From Candidatus Oleimmundimicrobium americanum (GTDB lineage Bacteria; Actinomycetota; Aquicultoria; UBA3085; Oleimmundimicrobiaceae), in assembly GCA_002366545.1 (NCBI GenBank), contig DFBH01000074.1:8913-72912 (forward strand): a stretch of 64,000 nt of DNA. The letters are read 5' to 3'. Positions 9,263 through 18,100 of this stretch are shown piece after piece; position 1 is the stretch's first letter; each line of letters starts with the position of its first letter. Under the pieces are notes generated by a model. The model saw only the letters and a program-made list of their open reading frames with translations. It had not been told where the DNA came from and did not search any database. The translations under genes were made by a program, and so were the position numbers.

Positions 9263-10042
9263 CTATTTTAGATAAGAATGACAATAAAGTACTTCATTTC
9301 TCAACACTCTGACGGTCTTTACAACATCCATTAATTCTTTATCAAAAGGATTCGCGATAACGGCATCCAAACCAACGGTTGCAAGCATGGCAAGATACGT
9401 TCTATCCAGAAGCGGTTTAGTCTCAGCGGGTGCTCCATTTGAAATATTGCTTAATCCGACGACCGTCTTAAGCGGAGGGTCATTTAATTGCCTGAACATC
9501 TTTATCGCCTCAATTGCCTCCTGAGCTTGTTCTTGAGCAACGGCGATCGGAAGGATTAACGGATCGAGATAGAGATTTTCCATCGGAACCCCTTTCTCCG
9601 CCATCTTCGCCATGATATCAACCGCTATCGCCATCCTTTCATTGGCGTCACGCGGTATCCCTGTTTCAGTCATGGTCAATCCGATGACTTTTGCATTATA
9701 TTTTGCGGCTAAACCCATCATCGTCTCAAGCCGGTTTGGTTCCCCTGAAGCAGAGTTTATAATTGGCTGTTTCTTGCAAACCTTTAACCCCGCTTCCATG
9801 GCTTCAGCATTAGTGGTATCCAAACAAAGTGTTACATCAGCCACCTCTTGAACAGCATTTACAATCCACTCCATCATCTCCGTACCATTTTTGCGAGCCG
9901 GTCCTATGTTTATGTCTAAAACGTTCGCTCCGGCCTCAATCTGAGCAACAGCTAAATCCTGAATCGGTTTTGGATCACGATCTTTCATCGCAGAACCGAT
10001 TACTTTTGAAATAACATTAATTTTCTCACCAATAATTAACAT
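9263..10042 (-). CDS. acsE: Methyltetrahydrofolate:corrinoid/iron-sulfur protein methyltransferase
   Basis: 259 residues, the usual AcsE length, a single pterin-binding TIM barrel. It transfers the methyl group from methyl-THF to the Co(I) of the corrinoid/iron-sulfur protein AcsCD. Visible motifs: MLIIGEKINVISKVIG at the N-terminus, AGANVLDINIGPA, the DTTN strand, INSASGEPNR (pterin-binding Asn/Ser region), GLTMTETGIP and VGLSNISNGAP near the C-terminus. The ribosome site aggagg is 5 bases from the ATG. The gene lies between nuoE1 and nuoF1, an unusual interruption of a diaphorase gene pair, which implies one transcript for the formate dehydrogenase module and the methyltransferase. Confidence 0.96.
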   Translation of the reverse strand: MLIIGEKINVISKVIGSAMKDRDPKPIQDLAVAQIEAGANVLDINIGPARKNGTEMMEWIVNAVQEVADVTLCLDTTNAEAMEAGLKVCKKQPIINSASGEPNRLETMMGLAAKYNAKVIGLTMTETGIPRDANERMAIAVDIMAKMAEKGVPMENLYLDPLILPIAVAQEQAQEAIEAIKMFRQLNDPPLKTVVGLSNISNGAPAETKPLLDRTYLAMLATVGLDAVIANPFDKELMDVVKTVRVLRNEVLYCHSYLK

Positions 10043-10057
10043 TTAAACCTCCTGTTT

Positions 10058-10573
10058 TTAATTAAGTTTTTTCTCTTTAGCTCTTGTGTTACGTATAATT
10101 TCTCGAGCTTTTTTGGGCGTCAAACGCCCATGCGTTTCGTCATTTATCCTCATAACAGGGGCAAGACTACAAGCTCCCAAACATGCAACCGACCTTAAAG
10201 TAAATTGACGATCATGAGTTGTTTCCCCTTCTTCAATGCCTAATTCATCAGCCAACGCTTCCGTTATTCTTTTTGCGCCACTTACATAACAAGCCGTCCC
10301 ATGACACACAGAAATCACGTTTTTGCCGACCGGAACAAGAGAGAACTGCGAATAAAAAGTGGCTACACCGTAAAGCTGGCTTAATGGAATCCCTGTCGCC
10401 TCCGAGACGCAGTCCAAAACATCTTCGGAAAGATAACCGAATTTTTTCTGTATCTCCTGAAGTAGTGGAATGGTTGCTCCAGCATAATTTTTGTACTTTT
10501 CAACGATATCTAAAATTTCAGAGTTATTAAATTCTCCACCATTTAATTTTTCACACTTACATAGACACGCCAT
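10058..10573 (-). CDS. NuoE/HydC-like [2Fe-2S] subunit
   Basis: 171 residues, thioredoxin-fold NuoE family. An N-terminal helical region (EILDIVEKYKNYAG, IPLLQEIQKKFGYL) is followed by the [2Fe-2S] ligands: CHGTAC near residue 100 and CLGAC near residue 140. The family passes electrons between the FMN subunit and its partners. A Cys-rich N-terminus (MACLCKC) is an extra. It is upstream of acsE and nuoF1, 15 bp from acsE, and is expected to pair with nuoF1 and fdhA. Confidence 0.93.
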   Translation of the reverse strand: MACLCKCEKLNGGEFNNSEILDIVEKYKNYAGATIPLLQEIQKKFGYLSEDVLDCVSEATGIPLSQLYGVATFYSQFSLVPVGKNVISVCHGTACYVSGAKRITEALADELGIEEGETTHDRQFTLRSVACLGACSLAPVMRINDETHGRLTPKKAREIIRNTRAKEKKLN

Positions 10574-10600
10574 TCAATCCCTTCTTTCCTAAAATTTAAT

Positions 10601-11386
10601 TTAACTTACAGCTTTTCCAAGTTCTTCCTTAAGAGAATTAATTTTCTCTACAAATATCTTATCCAAATCATAGGACGACTTACCTTCTATGTCAGCCAAA
10701 CGAACCTTTTGGCTTTCATTTATCCAGCCAATTACGGGAGCATTGGGAATTATGCTCCTTGCTTTCTCCTCCATACATCTCTTCTCGCCCTTTCGAACTT
10801 TATTTAACACTAAAAAAATCTTTTCAATGCCTATGTCCTTTGCAAGTTTATTTATGGACTTTGCTGTTTCCAAACTGCGAAGGCCGGGCTCAACCACTAT
10901 GACGAAGACATCAACCGATTCAGCCGTTCCTCTTCCCAAATGCTCGATGCCCGCCTCCATGTCCATGATGACCACTTCATCGCGTTCCACAAGCAAACTC
11001 TTAATCAAACTCCGCAAGAGAGTACTTTCCGGACAGATACAACCGCTTCCACCTTTTTCTACGCCACCTAAGACCAAAAGCTTTATCCCCAAAAGTTCTA
11101 TTCCCAACTTTTCGGGAAGATCGTCCACTTTAGGATTTATGCGAAAAAAACTGCCCACGGTACCCGGCTTCGCCCCGGTGCGCTCTTCAATCAGCTTCTT
11201 CATCTGTGAAATTGGCACAATCTCCTGCTGTATTTTGGAAACACCGGCGATGGCAGAAGCAAGATTAGCATCAGGGTCTGCATCAACCGCTAAAACTTTA
11301 TAACCCTTGTCTTTATACAGTCTGGCAAGCGCTCCTGCAATGGTCGTCTTTCCGACACCGCCCTTGCCCGTAATTGCTATCTTCAT
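10601..11386 (-). CDS. cooC: CooC/AcsF-type nickel-insertion ATPase (copy 1)
   Basis: 261-residue P-loop ATPase of the MinD/CooC group that helps load nickel into CO dehydrogenase or acetyl-CoA synthase. Deviant Walker A KGGVGKTT is near residue 8, followed by AVDADPDANLASA (switch I); the CXC motif that makes the nickel/zinc site at the dimer interface is present as GSGCICPES near residue 112; Walker B is VVIMDMEAGIEHLGRGT. It starts a sub-cluster (cooC1, nuoE1, acsE, nuoF1, CBS, fdhA) after a 265-bp gap, away from acsA and acsB. A second CooC is encoded at 32546-33304. Which copy serves CODH and which serves ACS cannot be told here. Confidence 0.92.
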   Translation of the reverse strand: MKIAITGKGGVGKTTIAGALARLYKDKGYKVLAVDADPDANLASAIAGVSKIQQEIVPISQMKKLIEERTGAKPGTVGSFFRINPKVDDLPEKLGIELLGIKLLVLGGVEKGGSGCICPESTLLRSLIKSLLVERDEVVIMDMEAGIEHLGRGTAESVDVFVIVVEPGLRSLETAKSINKLAKDIGIEKIFLVLNKVRKGEKRCMEEKARSIIPNAPVIGWINESQKVRLADIEGKSSYDLDKIFVEKINSLKEELGKAVS

Positions 11387-11651
11387 TTAAATCCTCACAT
11401 TCATTGATATACAACCCGGCCTTACGGCCTTGATAGCTGATGGCCCAAACTATAGACAATCAGCAAATTAAAAAATAAAAGTGAAAAAAGAAAAACTATA
11501 GATAAAAATTTAAAATTGAAAACCCAGCCCTAAAGGGCAGCCCTTTAAACCAGCTTTCAAAATCAGCCCTTAAAGCAGCCCCTATCCGTTAGCCAAAAGC
11601 TAAAACATAAAGACCAATAACTAATAGCCATCTGCTATATGCCATCAGCCA
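11387..11651. repeat. 265-bp gap of degenerate word-like repeats
   Basis: No gene. The gap carries short self-similar words such as agccctaaagggc, gccatctgctatatgcc and atcagccattagcc, plus an AT-rich tract near 11470-11520. The style matches other gaps in this window (14171-14420, 20543-21036, 40601-40727, 45618-45933). A promoter for cooC1 should lie here but is not clear. Confidence 0.55.
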
Positions 11652-12710
11652 TTAGCCAAAATACTTCTCTCTCAAAGCCGAAGAAAGCTCTGACGTTAAT
11701 CTGATGCTCTTTTCCGCCAATTCTTCGATCATTGAGCCTGTACCACAATTTGGTGTAATTAAGCTCGCTTCAAGAAGCTTTGTTTTATTTATTCCCTTGT
11801 CGACCAGCAACTGGACTTTATCTTCAAACTTATCGAGAATGCCCTCCAAGGTTTCATTCGCTATCGCATCGGGGCTTGGGTAGGTGGATGGGACTATCCC
11901 CCAGGCAAGAATTCCACCCCTATCTAAAAATTTATTTAGTTCCTGTGGGTAAAGGGACATGCTTTCAGTATGATCATATGCATCAAAACTTATAATGTTA
12001 ACGGTAGTTTCCATTAAAAGGCTCCAGTCGGTGCGACCGCAACAATGAACGCCGCAAAGACCATCAACCGCATAAAAACACTCATTTAAATAGGAGATAA
12101 CCTCTTCTTTATTTAATTTTATATACGACGAACCGTAAGACTGAAGATAGGGTTCATCAAAAAAGATAACCGTTTTAACATCGGGAACCAATTTTTTAAA
12201 TTCCCTCTCCTGCCATTTTGCCTTCATGGTAAGCGTTTTTATTATGGCGTCCCTTAAAAGGTCGTTGTAAAGAACCGCTTGTTTATTTTGGTCCGTAACG
12301 GTTAAGCCAAAACTAATCGGTCCGGTTAACTGGCCCTTGAGCATAACCAAATCACTTGGCAGATGTTTCCTCAATATATCCAACATGGTGTGAAGCCCTC
12401 GAGCATAATCAGCAGATATCGCGAAATAATCCAAATCTTCAGCCAGAAATCTATCGTAGAACTTCTCAAGCTCCCAAACCAAATTTTCTCTTGCTTCCAA
12501 ATGAATTTTCTTCTTTTCTTCATCTATCCTTACCCCAGGCATGCCCTCTGAAATCTGAACACACATACTCTCCTTAAAAGAGAGGTTGGGGAGTTGAGGC
12601 CACACCGGAATCTGCGGAGTATTTTTAAGAACCACTTCACAAGCTTTAACTGCATCGATATGTGGCATGCTACCAACGGTCATCGGAAGACAACGAGGTT
12701 TAAACTCCAT
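11652..12710 (-). CDS. MetE-like core methionine synthase (UROD/MetE superfamily)
   Basis: 352 residues, a single TIM barrel like the C-terminal half of cobalamin-independent methionine synthase. The opening TVGSMPH, the zinc-ligand region GVHCCGRTDW near residue 220 and a distal Cys in LITPNCGTGS near residue 315 match the MetE zinc site (His-Cys...Cys). The folate-binding N-terminal half of MetE is absent, so a corrinoid protein is the likely methyl donor, as reported for short core-MetE enzymes of Dehalococcoides that use the corrinoid iron-sulfur protein. It begins directly after the hdrB stop, inside the Wood-Ljungdahl island. Alternative: a corrinoid methyltransferase of another substrate. 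Confidence 0.75.
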   Translation of the reverse strand: MEFKPRCLPMTVGSMPHIDAVKACEVVLKNTPQIPVWPQLPNLSFKESMCVQISEGMPGVRIDEEKKKIHLEARENLVWELEKFYDRFLAEDLDYFAISADYARGLHTMLDILRKHLPSDLVMLKGQLTGPISFGLTVTDQNKQAVLYNDLLRDAIIKTLTMKAKWQEREFKKLVPDVKTVIFFDEPYLQSYGSSYIKLNKEEVISYLNECFYAVDGLCGVHCCGRTDWSLLMETTVNIISFDAYDHTESMSLYPQELNKFLDRGGILAWGIVPSTYPSPDAIANETLEGILDKFEDKVQLLVDKGINKTKLLEASLITPNCGTGSMIEELAEKSIRLTSELSSALREKYFG

Positions 12711-13583
12711 TTACAAAATCCCCCTTTTTCTCAAAGCCGGAAAGGGGCTGACCGTAAGACGTTGCAAACCAACGTCTTTGGAGCTCCCTCCCAAAGCGAG
12801 GCCCATAAGCTGACTAAAATACACTATGGGTACACCATATTTAGCATTATATTTCTTTTCAATCTCCTTTTGTCTCATATCAAGATTAGTCTGGCAGAGA
12901 GGGCAAGCCACAACAACCATGTCCGCCTCAAGCTTTTTTATCTCCTCCAACAAATCATGACAGAGCTTGACGACAACATCTGTTCTGCTTAACGCAAAAC
13001 TTACCCCGCAACATTCGGTTTTATAAGGCCAGTCTAAACTTTTGGCTCCTAAGGACTCCATTATGTTATCCATACTCTGTGGATCTTCAACCACGTCAAA
13101 ATTAGCAACCCCGGGCGGTCTGGTTAGCATACAACCATAATAGCAAACGACCTTAAGTCGTTTTAAAAATTTATTTGTCACTTCCTCTATTTTTTTAAGA
13201 CCAATTTCTTTGATAAAAAATTCAACTATATTAAAAACTTCAATCCCGTCATCATATTTCTCACCCACAACCTCCTCGGCCCTCACCTTAAGCTCTTCAT
13301 TCTCCCTCATTTCCTTGATAGCGGTTTTAAGCCGCCATGAACAAGCAATGCACGGTACCAACAATTTCTCAAAACCAGCTTTACGTGCAGAAATTAAAGT
13401 ATGCAGAGGCAAGGATGTCGCTAAAAGATGTGAGGTGTTGTGAGCAGAAGATGCGCCGCAACAAATCCAGTCGTCGAGCTCTTGCAATTCAATGCCCAAT
13501 TTATTGCAAACAAAATTTATTGATTCTCCAAACTCTTTTGCGGTTCCATTATAAGAACAACCGGGATATAGACCATATCTCAT
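12711..13583 (-). CDS. hdrB: Heterodisulfide reductase subunit B-like protein (CCG domains)
   Basis: 290 residues with two CCG domains that hold the non-cubane [4Fe-4S] clusters of HdrB: first YPGCSYNGTA with WICCGASSAH and VPCIACSWR; second YYGCMLTRPPG with TECCGVSFAL and ACPLCQTNLD. In methanogens HdrB reduces a heterodisulfide; in acetogens the homologue is a subunit of the MetFV-HdrABC-MvhD methylene-THF reductase complex. It overlaps hdrC by four bases (ATGA) and abuts the MetE-like gene. The last about 30 residues after YFSQLMGLALG are longer than needed and proline/arginine-rich. Confidence 0.93.
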   Translation of the reverse strand: MRYGLYPGCSYNGTAKEFGESINFVCNKLGIELQELDDWICCGASSAHNTSHLLATSLPLHTLISARKAGFEKLLVPCIACSWRLKTAIKEMRENEELKVRAEEVVGEKYDDGIEVFNIVEFFIKEIGLKKIEEVTNKFLKRLKVVCYYGCMLTRPPGVANFDVVEDPQSMDNIMESLGAKSLDWPYKTECCGVSFALSRTDVVVKLCHDLLEEIKKLEADMVVVACPLCQTNLDMRQKEIEKKYNAKYGVPIVYFSQLMGLALGGSSKDVGLQRLTVSPFPALRKRGIL

Positions 13584-14134
13584 TTTGACTCCAACTCTTT
13601 CACCTTGGCAAAGATTCGTTGTACTTCGTTTACGTTTTTAACTTTATGAGGCAGAAGACCAAACTTACCTTTAAAAAACAAAGGCAACCCCGTCACCACA
13701 TCCTTCATAATTTGTTTGGTTTTCAGCTTAATTAACATCACCAAACCAATCTCATAAATTCGCCCAAACTTTTCAACTAAGAACAAAAAAGATTCGTTAA
13801 AAGCGGCTATTTCCGGTATAGGATTTTTATACTTTTCCCGGCCGCCAATTGTCCTTGCGGCATCGGCCACCTTAACAAAATCGAGGTTTTGAGGACATCG
13901 CGTCATACAGGTTTGGCAAGAAAGACAAAACCATATCGATTGATCTTTTAACACTAAATCCTTCTGCCCCAACTGAATAGTCCTAATCAACTGATGCGGC
14001 TTGTATCTCATTGCATACGCCGTAGGACAACCAAGCGAGCATTTCTTGCACTGGTAGCACAGGTAAACATCCTCACCACACTCTTCTTTTATCTGTTCCG
14101 CAAATGTTTTATTTATCTTTGCTATTTCTCTCAT
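13580..14134 (-). CDS. hdrC: Heterodisulfide reductase subunit C-like iron-sulfur protein
   Basis: About 184 residues, a two-[4Fe-4S] ferredoxin-like HdrC with CYQCKKCSLGCPTA and CLSCQTCMTRCPQ, followed by a helical C-terminus. It should wire HdrA to HdrB. The frame opens at an ATG at 14170, but those first 12 codons fall in intergenic repeat sequence (agtcggtagt). The ATG at 14134 has an aaagagg site 5 bases upstream and begins MREIAKINKTF, so it is preferred. hdrC and hdrB are separated from hdrA by metF, metV and mvhD. Confidence 0.92.
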   Translation of the reverse strand: MREIAKINKTFAEQIKEECGEDVYLCYQCKKCSLGCPTAYAMRYKPHQLIRTIQLGQKDLVLKDQSIWFCLSCQTCMTRCPQNLDFVKVADAARTIGGREKYKNPIPEIAAFNESFLFLVEKFGRIYEIGLVMLIKLKTKQIMKDVVTGLPLFFKGKFGLLPHKVKNVNEVQRIFAKVKELESK

Positions 14135-14170
14135 AAAAACCTCTTTAGTCGGTAGTCTGTTTTTAGTCAA

Positions 14171-14420
14171 ATTAAAAAATAAAAATTTATAACGATATAG
14201 AAAAATTTAAAATTTAAAACCAAATCACAAAAGATAAACTTCTTAAAATGTTTTTAAAAACTTTTTTAATTTTTATCTATAGTTTTTCGTTTTTCATTCT
14301 CCATTTTTCACTTAACTCTACCCCATACCCGTTTTTGCTCTCTGCTCTAACTATATTTTTCCTGGCAGCTGACAGCTGGTGGCTGTTTTTACCCTATACC
14401 CTTATACCCGTTACCTTTAT
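14171..14420. repeat. 250-bp repeat-filled gap between metF and hdrC
   Basis: No gene. An AT-rich half is followed by cattctccatttttca (14295-14310), a word also found at 45661-45676 and, inverted with one mismatch, at 61939-61954. Strings such as accccatacccg and ccctatacccttataccc follow, with a short imperfect palindrome cagctgacagctgg at 14367-14380. Confidence 0.6.
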
Positions 14421-15338
14421 TTAGGGTCTGGGCAAAAGGCCCGCCTTCTCAACTATCTCCGGCACAATCTCTTCCCACTCAATAGCCATAATGTGTACGC
14501 CCGCCACACCTTTTATCTCTTTAACTTGATCGATAATATCTATACAAATGTTTACGCCTTCTTCTTTAGCTTTTTCTTTTCCGGCAACAGTCATCCGCTC
14601 AACAATTTTGTCGGGAACATCCATCCCCGGCACATTGTTCTTCATATATTTAGCCATACCTGCAGATTTCAAAGGAGCAACACCGGCAAGTATGAAAACT
14701 TTCTCGTGGAGACCAAGCTCCCGAACCATTTCCATCCACTTTGAAAACTTTTCAACGTTATAAACAACTTGCGTCTGAACAAAGTCAATACCGGCTTTGA
14801 CTTTTTTTGCAAGACGTAACACTCTGAATTCAAAAGGCTCGGAAAAGGGATTTTCAGCCGCCCCTATAAAGAAGTGAGGCTCTACTTTTATCTCCTCGCC
14901 ACATTGAAATTTCTTTTCATCCCTCATGTCCTTAACCATCTTAATAAGCTGAATGGAATCCAAATCAAAAACATTTTTTGACTGGGGATGATTGCCAAAT
15001 TTTTGATGGTCCCCCGTGAGACAGAGAAGATTCTTTACCCCCAAAGCCGAAGCCCCTAAAAGATCACTTTGTATCGCTATCCGATTCCTGTCGCGACAGG
15101 TCATTTGAATTATGGGCTCGATACCCCTCGATGCCAACATGCTACCGGCAGCAATTGAAGACATCCGGACAATTGCCGTCTGACAGTCGGTTATGTTAAC
15201 CGCATCAGCATAGCCTTTTAAAGTTTCAGCCTTCTTATAAACAACTTCAGCACTGACACTTTTGGGGGGACCGAGCTCAGCGGTTACCGCAAAATGTCCC
15301 GCACATAAAATTTTCTCAAGATTGCTTCCCGATTTCAC
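14421..15338 (-). CDS. metF: 5,10-methylenetetrahydrofolate reductase catalytic subunit
   Basis: 305-residue flavin TIM barrel reducing methylene-THF to methyl-THF. Visible are FAVTAELGPPKS (folate/FAD strand with the family Glu), ADAVNITDCQTAIVRMSS, QMTCRDRNRIA (the conserved TCRDRN signature), LLCLTGDHQKFG (flavin-binding G-D-H), GAAENPF and FVQTQVVYN. It overlaps metV by four bases (ATGA), and with metV, mvhD, hdrA1/2 and hdrBC it forms the gene set of the Moorella-type MetFV-HdrABC-MvhD complex. No NADH-binding domain is present, in line with electrons coming through the Hdr/MvhD partners. Confidence 0.96.
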   Translation of the reverse strand: MKSGSNLEKILCAGHFAVTAELGPPKSVSAEVVYKKAETLKGYADAVNITDCQTAIVRMSSIAAGSMLASRGIEPIIQMTCRDRNRIAIQSDLLGASALGVKNLLCLTGDHQKFGNHPQSKNVFDLDSIQLIKMVKDMRDEKKFQCGEEIKVEPHFFIGAAENPFSEPFEFRVLRLAKKVKAGIDFVQTQVVYNVEKFSKWMEMVRELGLHEKVFILAGVAPLKSAGMAKYMKNNVPGMDVPDKIVERMTVAGKEKAKEEGVNICIDIIDQVKEIKGVAGVHIMAIEWEEIVPEIVEKAGLLPRP

Positions 15339-16003
15339 AGCTTCATATCCTCCCTTACAATCTTTCTTGGTCCACCGTCACGACCGGTTGACCAATCTTT
15401 TGGCGGTAATATCTCAGTTAAATCATCGAGTTTCCCAAGCGTTTTCAACCTATCGTAAATAAGTTGCCAAGCGCAATCTACCTCGGGGTCAACTTCACAT
15501 TTTCCATCTTGGGAACCGCCACACGGTCCGTTCAAAAGACTCTTGGAGCATCTAACAATGGGACAAATTCCACCGGTTTTATCAAGTACACAATTACCAC
15601 AAGCTCCACACCGTTCAGACCAAACCCCTTGTTCCTCAGGTAAACCTAAAAAAGTGGTATTGACAGCAGGATACACGATAACTTTCGGGAAACGTTCCAC
15701 AAGAGTTTGGACGCCAATTCCACAAGCCATCGAGAGAACCGCCTCACAAGCTTCAATTTTATCCTTCAGCTCGTCGACAAATTCCCACTCACACTGACGA
15801 AGGGGAGTTTGTTCCAGTATCTCAATTGGCTTATTTTCCTTATTTCTCGCCATCTTTATTGCTGATGAGAGGATGCTTACCTCCTTATCCCCGCCCGCCA
15901 TACAGACAGCAACACAGGTGCCACATCCGGCGATGAAAATCTTCTTGTGGTCAGCAATCATATCAAGGATCTCTTGCATCGGTTTTCTTTCTCCAACAAT
16001 CAT
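15335..16003 (-). CDS. metV: MetV, zinc-binding partner of methylenetetrahydrofolate reductase
   Basis: 222 residues of the MetV / methylene-THF reductase C-terminal family. The N-terminal half carries FIAGCGTCVAVCMAGG, and the C-terminal half is cysteine-rich (SERCGACGNCVLDKTGGICP, RCSKSLLNGPCGG), a pattern giving a [4Fe-4S] cluster plus a metal site. In acetogens MetV is needed for MetF activity and links it to electron donors. ATGA overlaps on both sides (with mvhD upstream and metF downstream) show tight coupling. Confidence 0.94.
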   Translation of the reverse strand: MIVGERKPMQEILDMIADHKKIFIAGCGTCVAVCMAGGDKEVSILSSAIKMARNKENKPIEILEQTPLRQCEWEFVDELKDKIEACEAVLSMACGIGVQTLVERFPKVIVYPAVNTTFLGLPEEQGVWSERCGACGNCVLDKTGGICPIVRCSKSLLNGPCGGSQDGKCEVDPEVDCAWQLIYDRLKTLGKLDDLTEILPPKDWSTGRDGGPRKIVREDMKL

Positions 16004-16419
16004 TCTTCCGCCCTCCCGGCATTGGGTCCCAAACTTTTTAAATCTTCATAAAAAGTAGATAGTGTTCGTGTAAACTTAACCCCATTGGAAGGAGATAGGT
16101 AATACATCTGCACTCTTTCTTCTTCAATACTAATTTCTTTCAAAATATTTTTTATATAAGCTAACCTTGCTTCAGCTCTTAAGTTTCCCCTTAAAAATTG
16201 ACAAGCTTCCTTGTGACAAGCATAAATTACAACACCATCGCCTTCTTCCAATGCCCTCATGATGTGAATGCTTTCAATCTTTCCTGAGCATGGAACCTTT
16301 ATCATGCGCACGCTCTCCGGATAAACAAACCCAGACTTAATTGCCATATCAGCCGATAGTAATCCAGAGTGCTCACAATAAAAAACGGTTATTTTTGGCT
16401 TAAAATCTCTCTTCGTCAA
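16000..16419 (-). CDS. mvhD: MvhD-like [2Fe-2S] protein (hydrogenase/Hdr linker)
   Basis: 139 residues of the MvhD/FlpD family, which hands electrons to HdrA. Motifs: FYCEHSGLLSAD, VPCSGKIESIHIMRAL and YACHKEACQFLRGN. The first family motif is normally CxxC; here the second cysteine is serine (C-E-H-S), while the three later cysteines remain, so the cluster ligation may differ. No hydrogenase gene (mvhAG) is nearby, so the electron donor is more likely NADH or ferredoxin through other subunits. It overlaps hdrA2 and metV by four bases each. Confidence 0.9.
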   Translation of the reverse strand: MTKRDFKPKITVFYCEHSGLLSADMAIKSGFVYPESVRMIKVPCSGKIESIHIMRALEEGDGVVIYACHKEACQFLRGNLRAEARLAYIKNILKEISIEEERVQMYYLSPSNGVKFTRTLSTFYEDLKSLGPNAGRAEE

Positions 16420-18044
16420 CCCGCTTCACCTACCACATCACTTAACTGCCCGATAATTTGAGCATTGGTATAAAGAGGAAGCTCTATGGCCATAACGGGG
16501 CATTCACTTGCGCATATCCCACACGATTGGCACGCTATCGGCACCACTTTTGCCGTCCCTTCCTCCTGGTCAATAATTATCGCCCCATGAGGGCACGTTC
16601 TAACACAAGTAAGACAGAGAATACACCTATCCGAATTTATTTTTGCGGACGTTAAATCCAGCTCAATTTCTCCTTTTGATAAAAACGAGAGAATCTCTCC
16701 CGCCGTACCCCTTGCTTCGGAAAGTGTTTCATCAATATTTTGCGGCAGCCGACATCCCCCAACAAAAAATATCCCCTTTCTGGATGATTTAGTCGGCAAA
16801 ATCTTGACATTATCCTCTTGAAAAAACCCATTTAAATCAAGGTCTACTGAAAGCAATTTAGCTAACCCTTCAAAACTTTTGCCGGGCATCATCTTCTCGC
16901 CTACAACCAATAAATCACTTTCAAAAACCAATTCTTCGTGAGGATAATCTTCATTTATTAAAAGAATTTCAACGGCGTTGTTTAAAAACTTAATTTCCGG
17001 TTTTTCAGCGTACTTGAAAAATAAAATACCCGCCTCACGAGCCCTCTTATACAACAACTCTCCCCCGTTGAAGGAAACTTTCAAATCTTTACAAAAACAA
17101 ATCACATCGGAGCTAAACTTTTCTTTTATAAGCAAAGCCTGCCTTAAAAGAGCTCGCGTTGATATTTTTAAATCCTCATCGACCAAATCAGCCAAGAAAC
17201 ATATGCGTTGAGACAACTTCTCATCTGAAACCAATCTTTTTTCCAATTCTTTTTGTCCAATAATCAAGGATTTGGAATTTTCGCCAAGCTTCCAAACGGG
17301 AAGAACAAACTCATATCCCACAGCAACAACAATTGCCCCAACTTCCAAGGTCAATTCCTGCGCGCCTTCAATTTTAACGGTAAACCCTCCCGCGTTTCCT
17401 CTTAAGTCAACTAAATTTGAGGAAAGAATAACCTTTATTCTTTCATTTTTTTTCAAGGTCTCAACCTTATCTCTTGTCCAATTCTTTAAATTTCCAACCT
17501 CAGCGGCCCCACCGCCTAAATGGGACTTCTCCTCCACCAAAATTACGCTCAAGCCTCCCTCGGCCAAAGTAAGAGCTGTTTCAATTCCGGCAATACCTCC
17601 CCCGAGAACAAGAACTTCTCGTTTTAATGACACTTTTTGGATTTCAACCGGTTCTTGCGTTTCAACCCACTTTGCCGCCTTAATTATTAAAGCAACCGCC
17701 TTTTTTGTAGCCTCCGATTTATCTCCACAGGCGACAACCGCTTCATTAAGATTTGCAAAAGTAATTAAATACGGATTTAATCCCATCTTTTTTAAAGAAT
17801 CTCTAAAAACCGGTTCTTTTATCCTTAAACCACAACCGGCAACAACCACCTTAGATAGTTTGTTCTTCTTTAAAAATTTTTCAAAATCGTTCATTTCCCC
17901 GGGGAAAAACGAGGAAGGACATTTAAAACAAACAAACCCCAAGGCACCGAGACTTGAGCACGCTTCATCGAGACCCAAAACTTTCCCCGGTTTACCTTCG
18001 AAACCATATATAAATATGCCCGTTTTAGAAATCTTCTTTGTCAT
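16416..18044 (-). CDS. hdrA: HdrA-like flavoprotein with C-terminal ferredoxin domain
   Basis: About 542 residues. Residues 1-140 are an MvhD/HdrA-like N-terminal domain (VVVAGCGLRIKEPVF); a FAD-binding Rossmann motif follows (VLVLGGGIAGIETALTLAEG, LVEEKSHLGGGAAEVG), then an FAD C-terminal motif (GIFFVGGCRLPQNIDETLSEA), and two [4Fe-4S] clusters (CILCLTCVRTCPHG, CQSCGICASECPVM). HdrA is the flavin-based bifurcating subunit of heterodisulfide-reductase complexes. Here HdrA function is shared between two genes, this and the shorter one at 18101. ATG at 18044 follows a gagg site; a TTG lies one codon earlier. Confidence 0.9.
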   Translation of the reverse strand: MTKKISKTGIFIYGFEGKPGKVLGLDEACSSLGALGFVCFKCPSSFFPGEMNDFEKFLKKNKLSKVVVAGCGLRIKEPVFRDSLKKMGLNPYLITFANLNEAVVACGDKSEATKKAVALIIKAAKWVETQEPVEIQKVSLKREVLVLGGGIAGIETALTLAEGGLSVILVEEKSHLGGGAAEVGNLKNWTRDKVETLKKNERIKVILSSNLVDLRGNAGGFTVKIEGAQELTLEVGAIVVAVGYEFVLPVWKLGENSKSLIIGQKELEKRLVSDEKLSQRICFLADLVDEDLKISTRALLRQALLIKEKFSSDVICFCKDLKVSFNGGELLYKRAREAGILFFKYAEKPEIKFLNNAVEILLINEDYPHEELVFESDLLVVGEKMMPGKSFEGLAKLLSVDLDLNGFFQEDNVKILPTKSSRKGIFFVGGCRLPQNIDETLSEARGTAGEILSFLSKGEIELDLTSAKINSDRCILCLTCVRTCPHGAIIIDQEEGTAKVVPIACQSCGICASECPVMAIELPLYTNAQIIGQLSDVVGEAG

Positions 18045-18100
18045 CAAAACCTCATGTGTCCCTGTTTTTGATTTCCATGTTCTTCTCTGCTCGAAAAACT

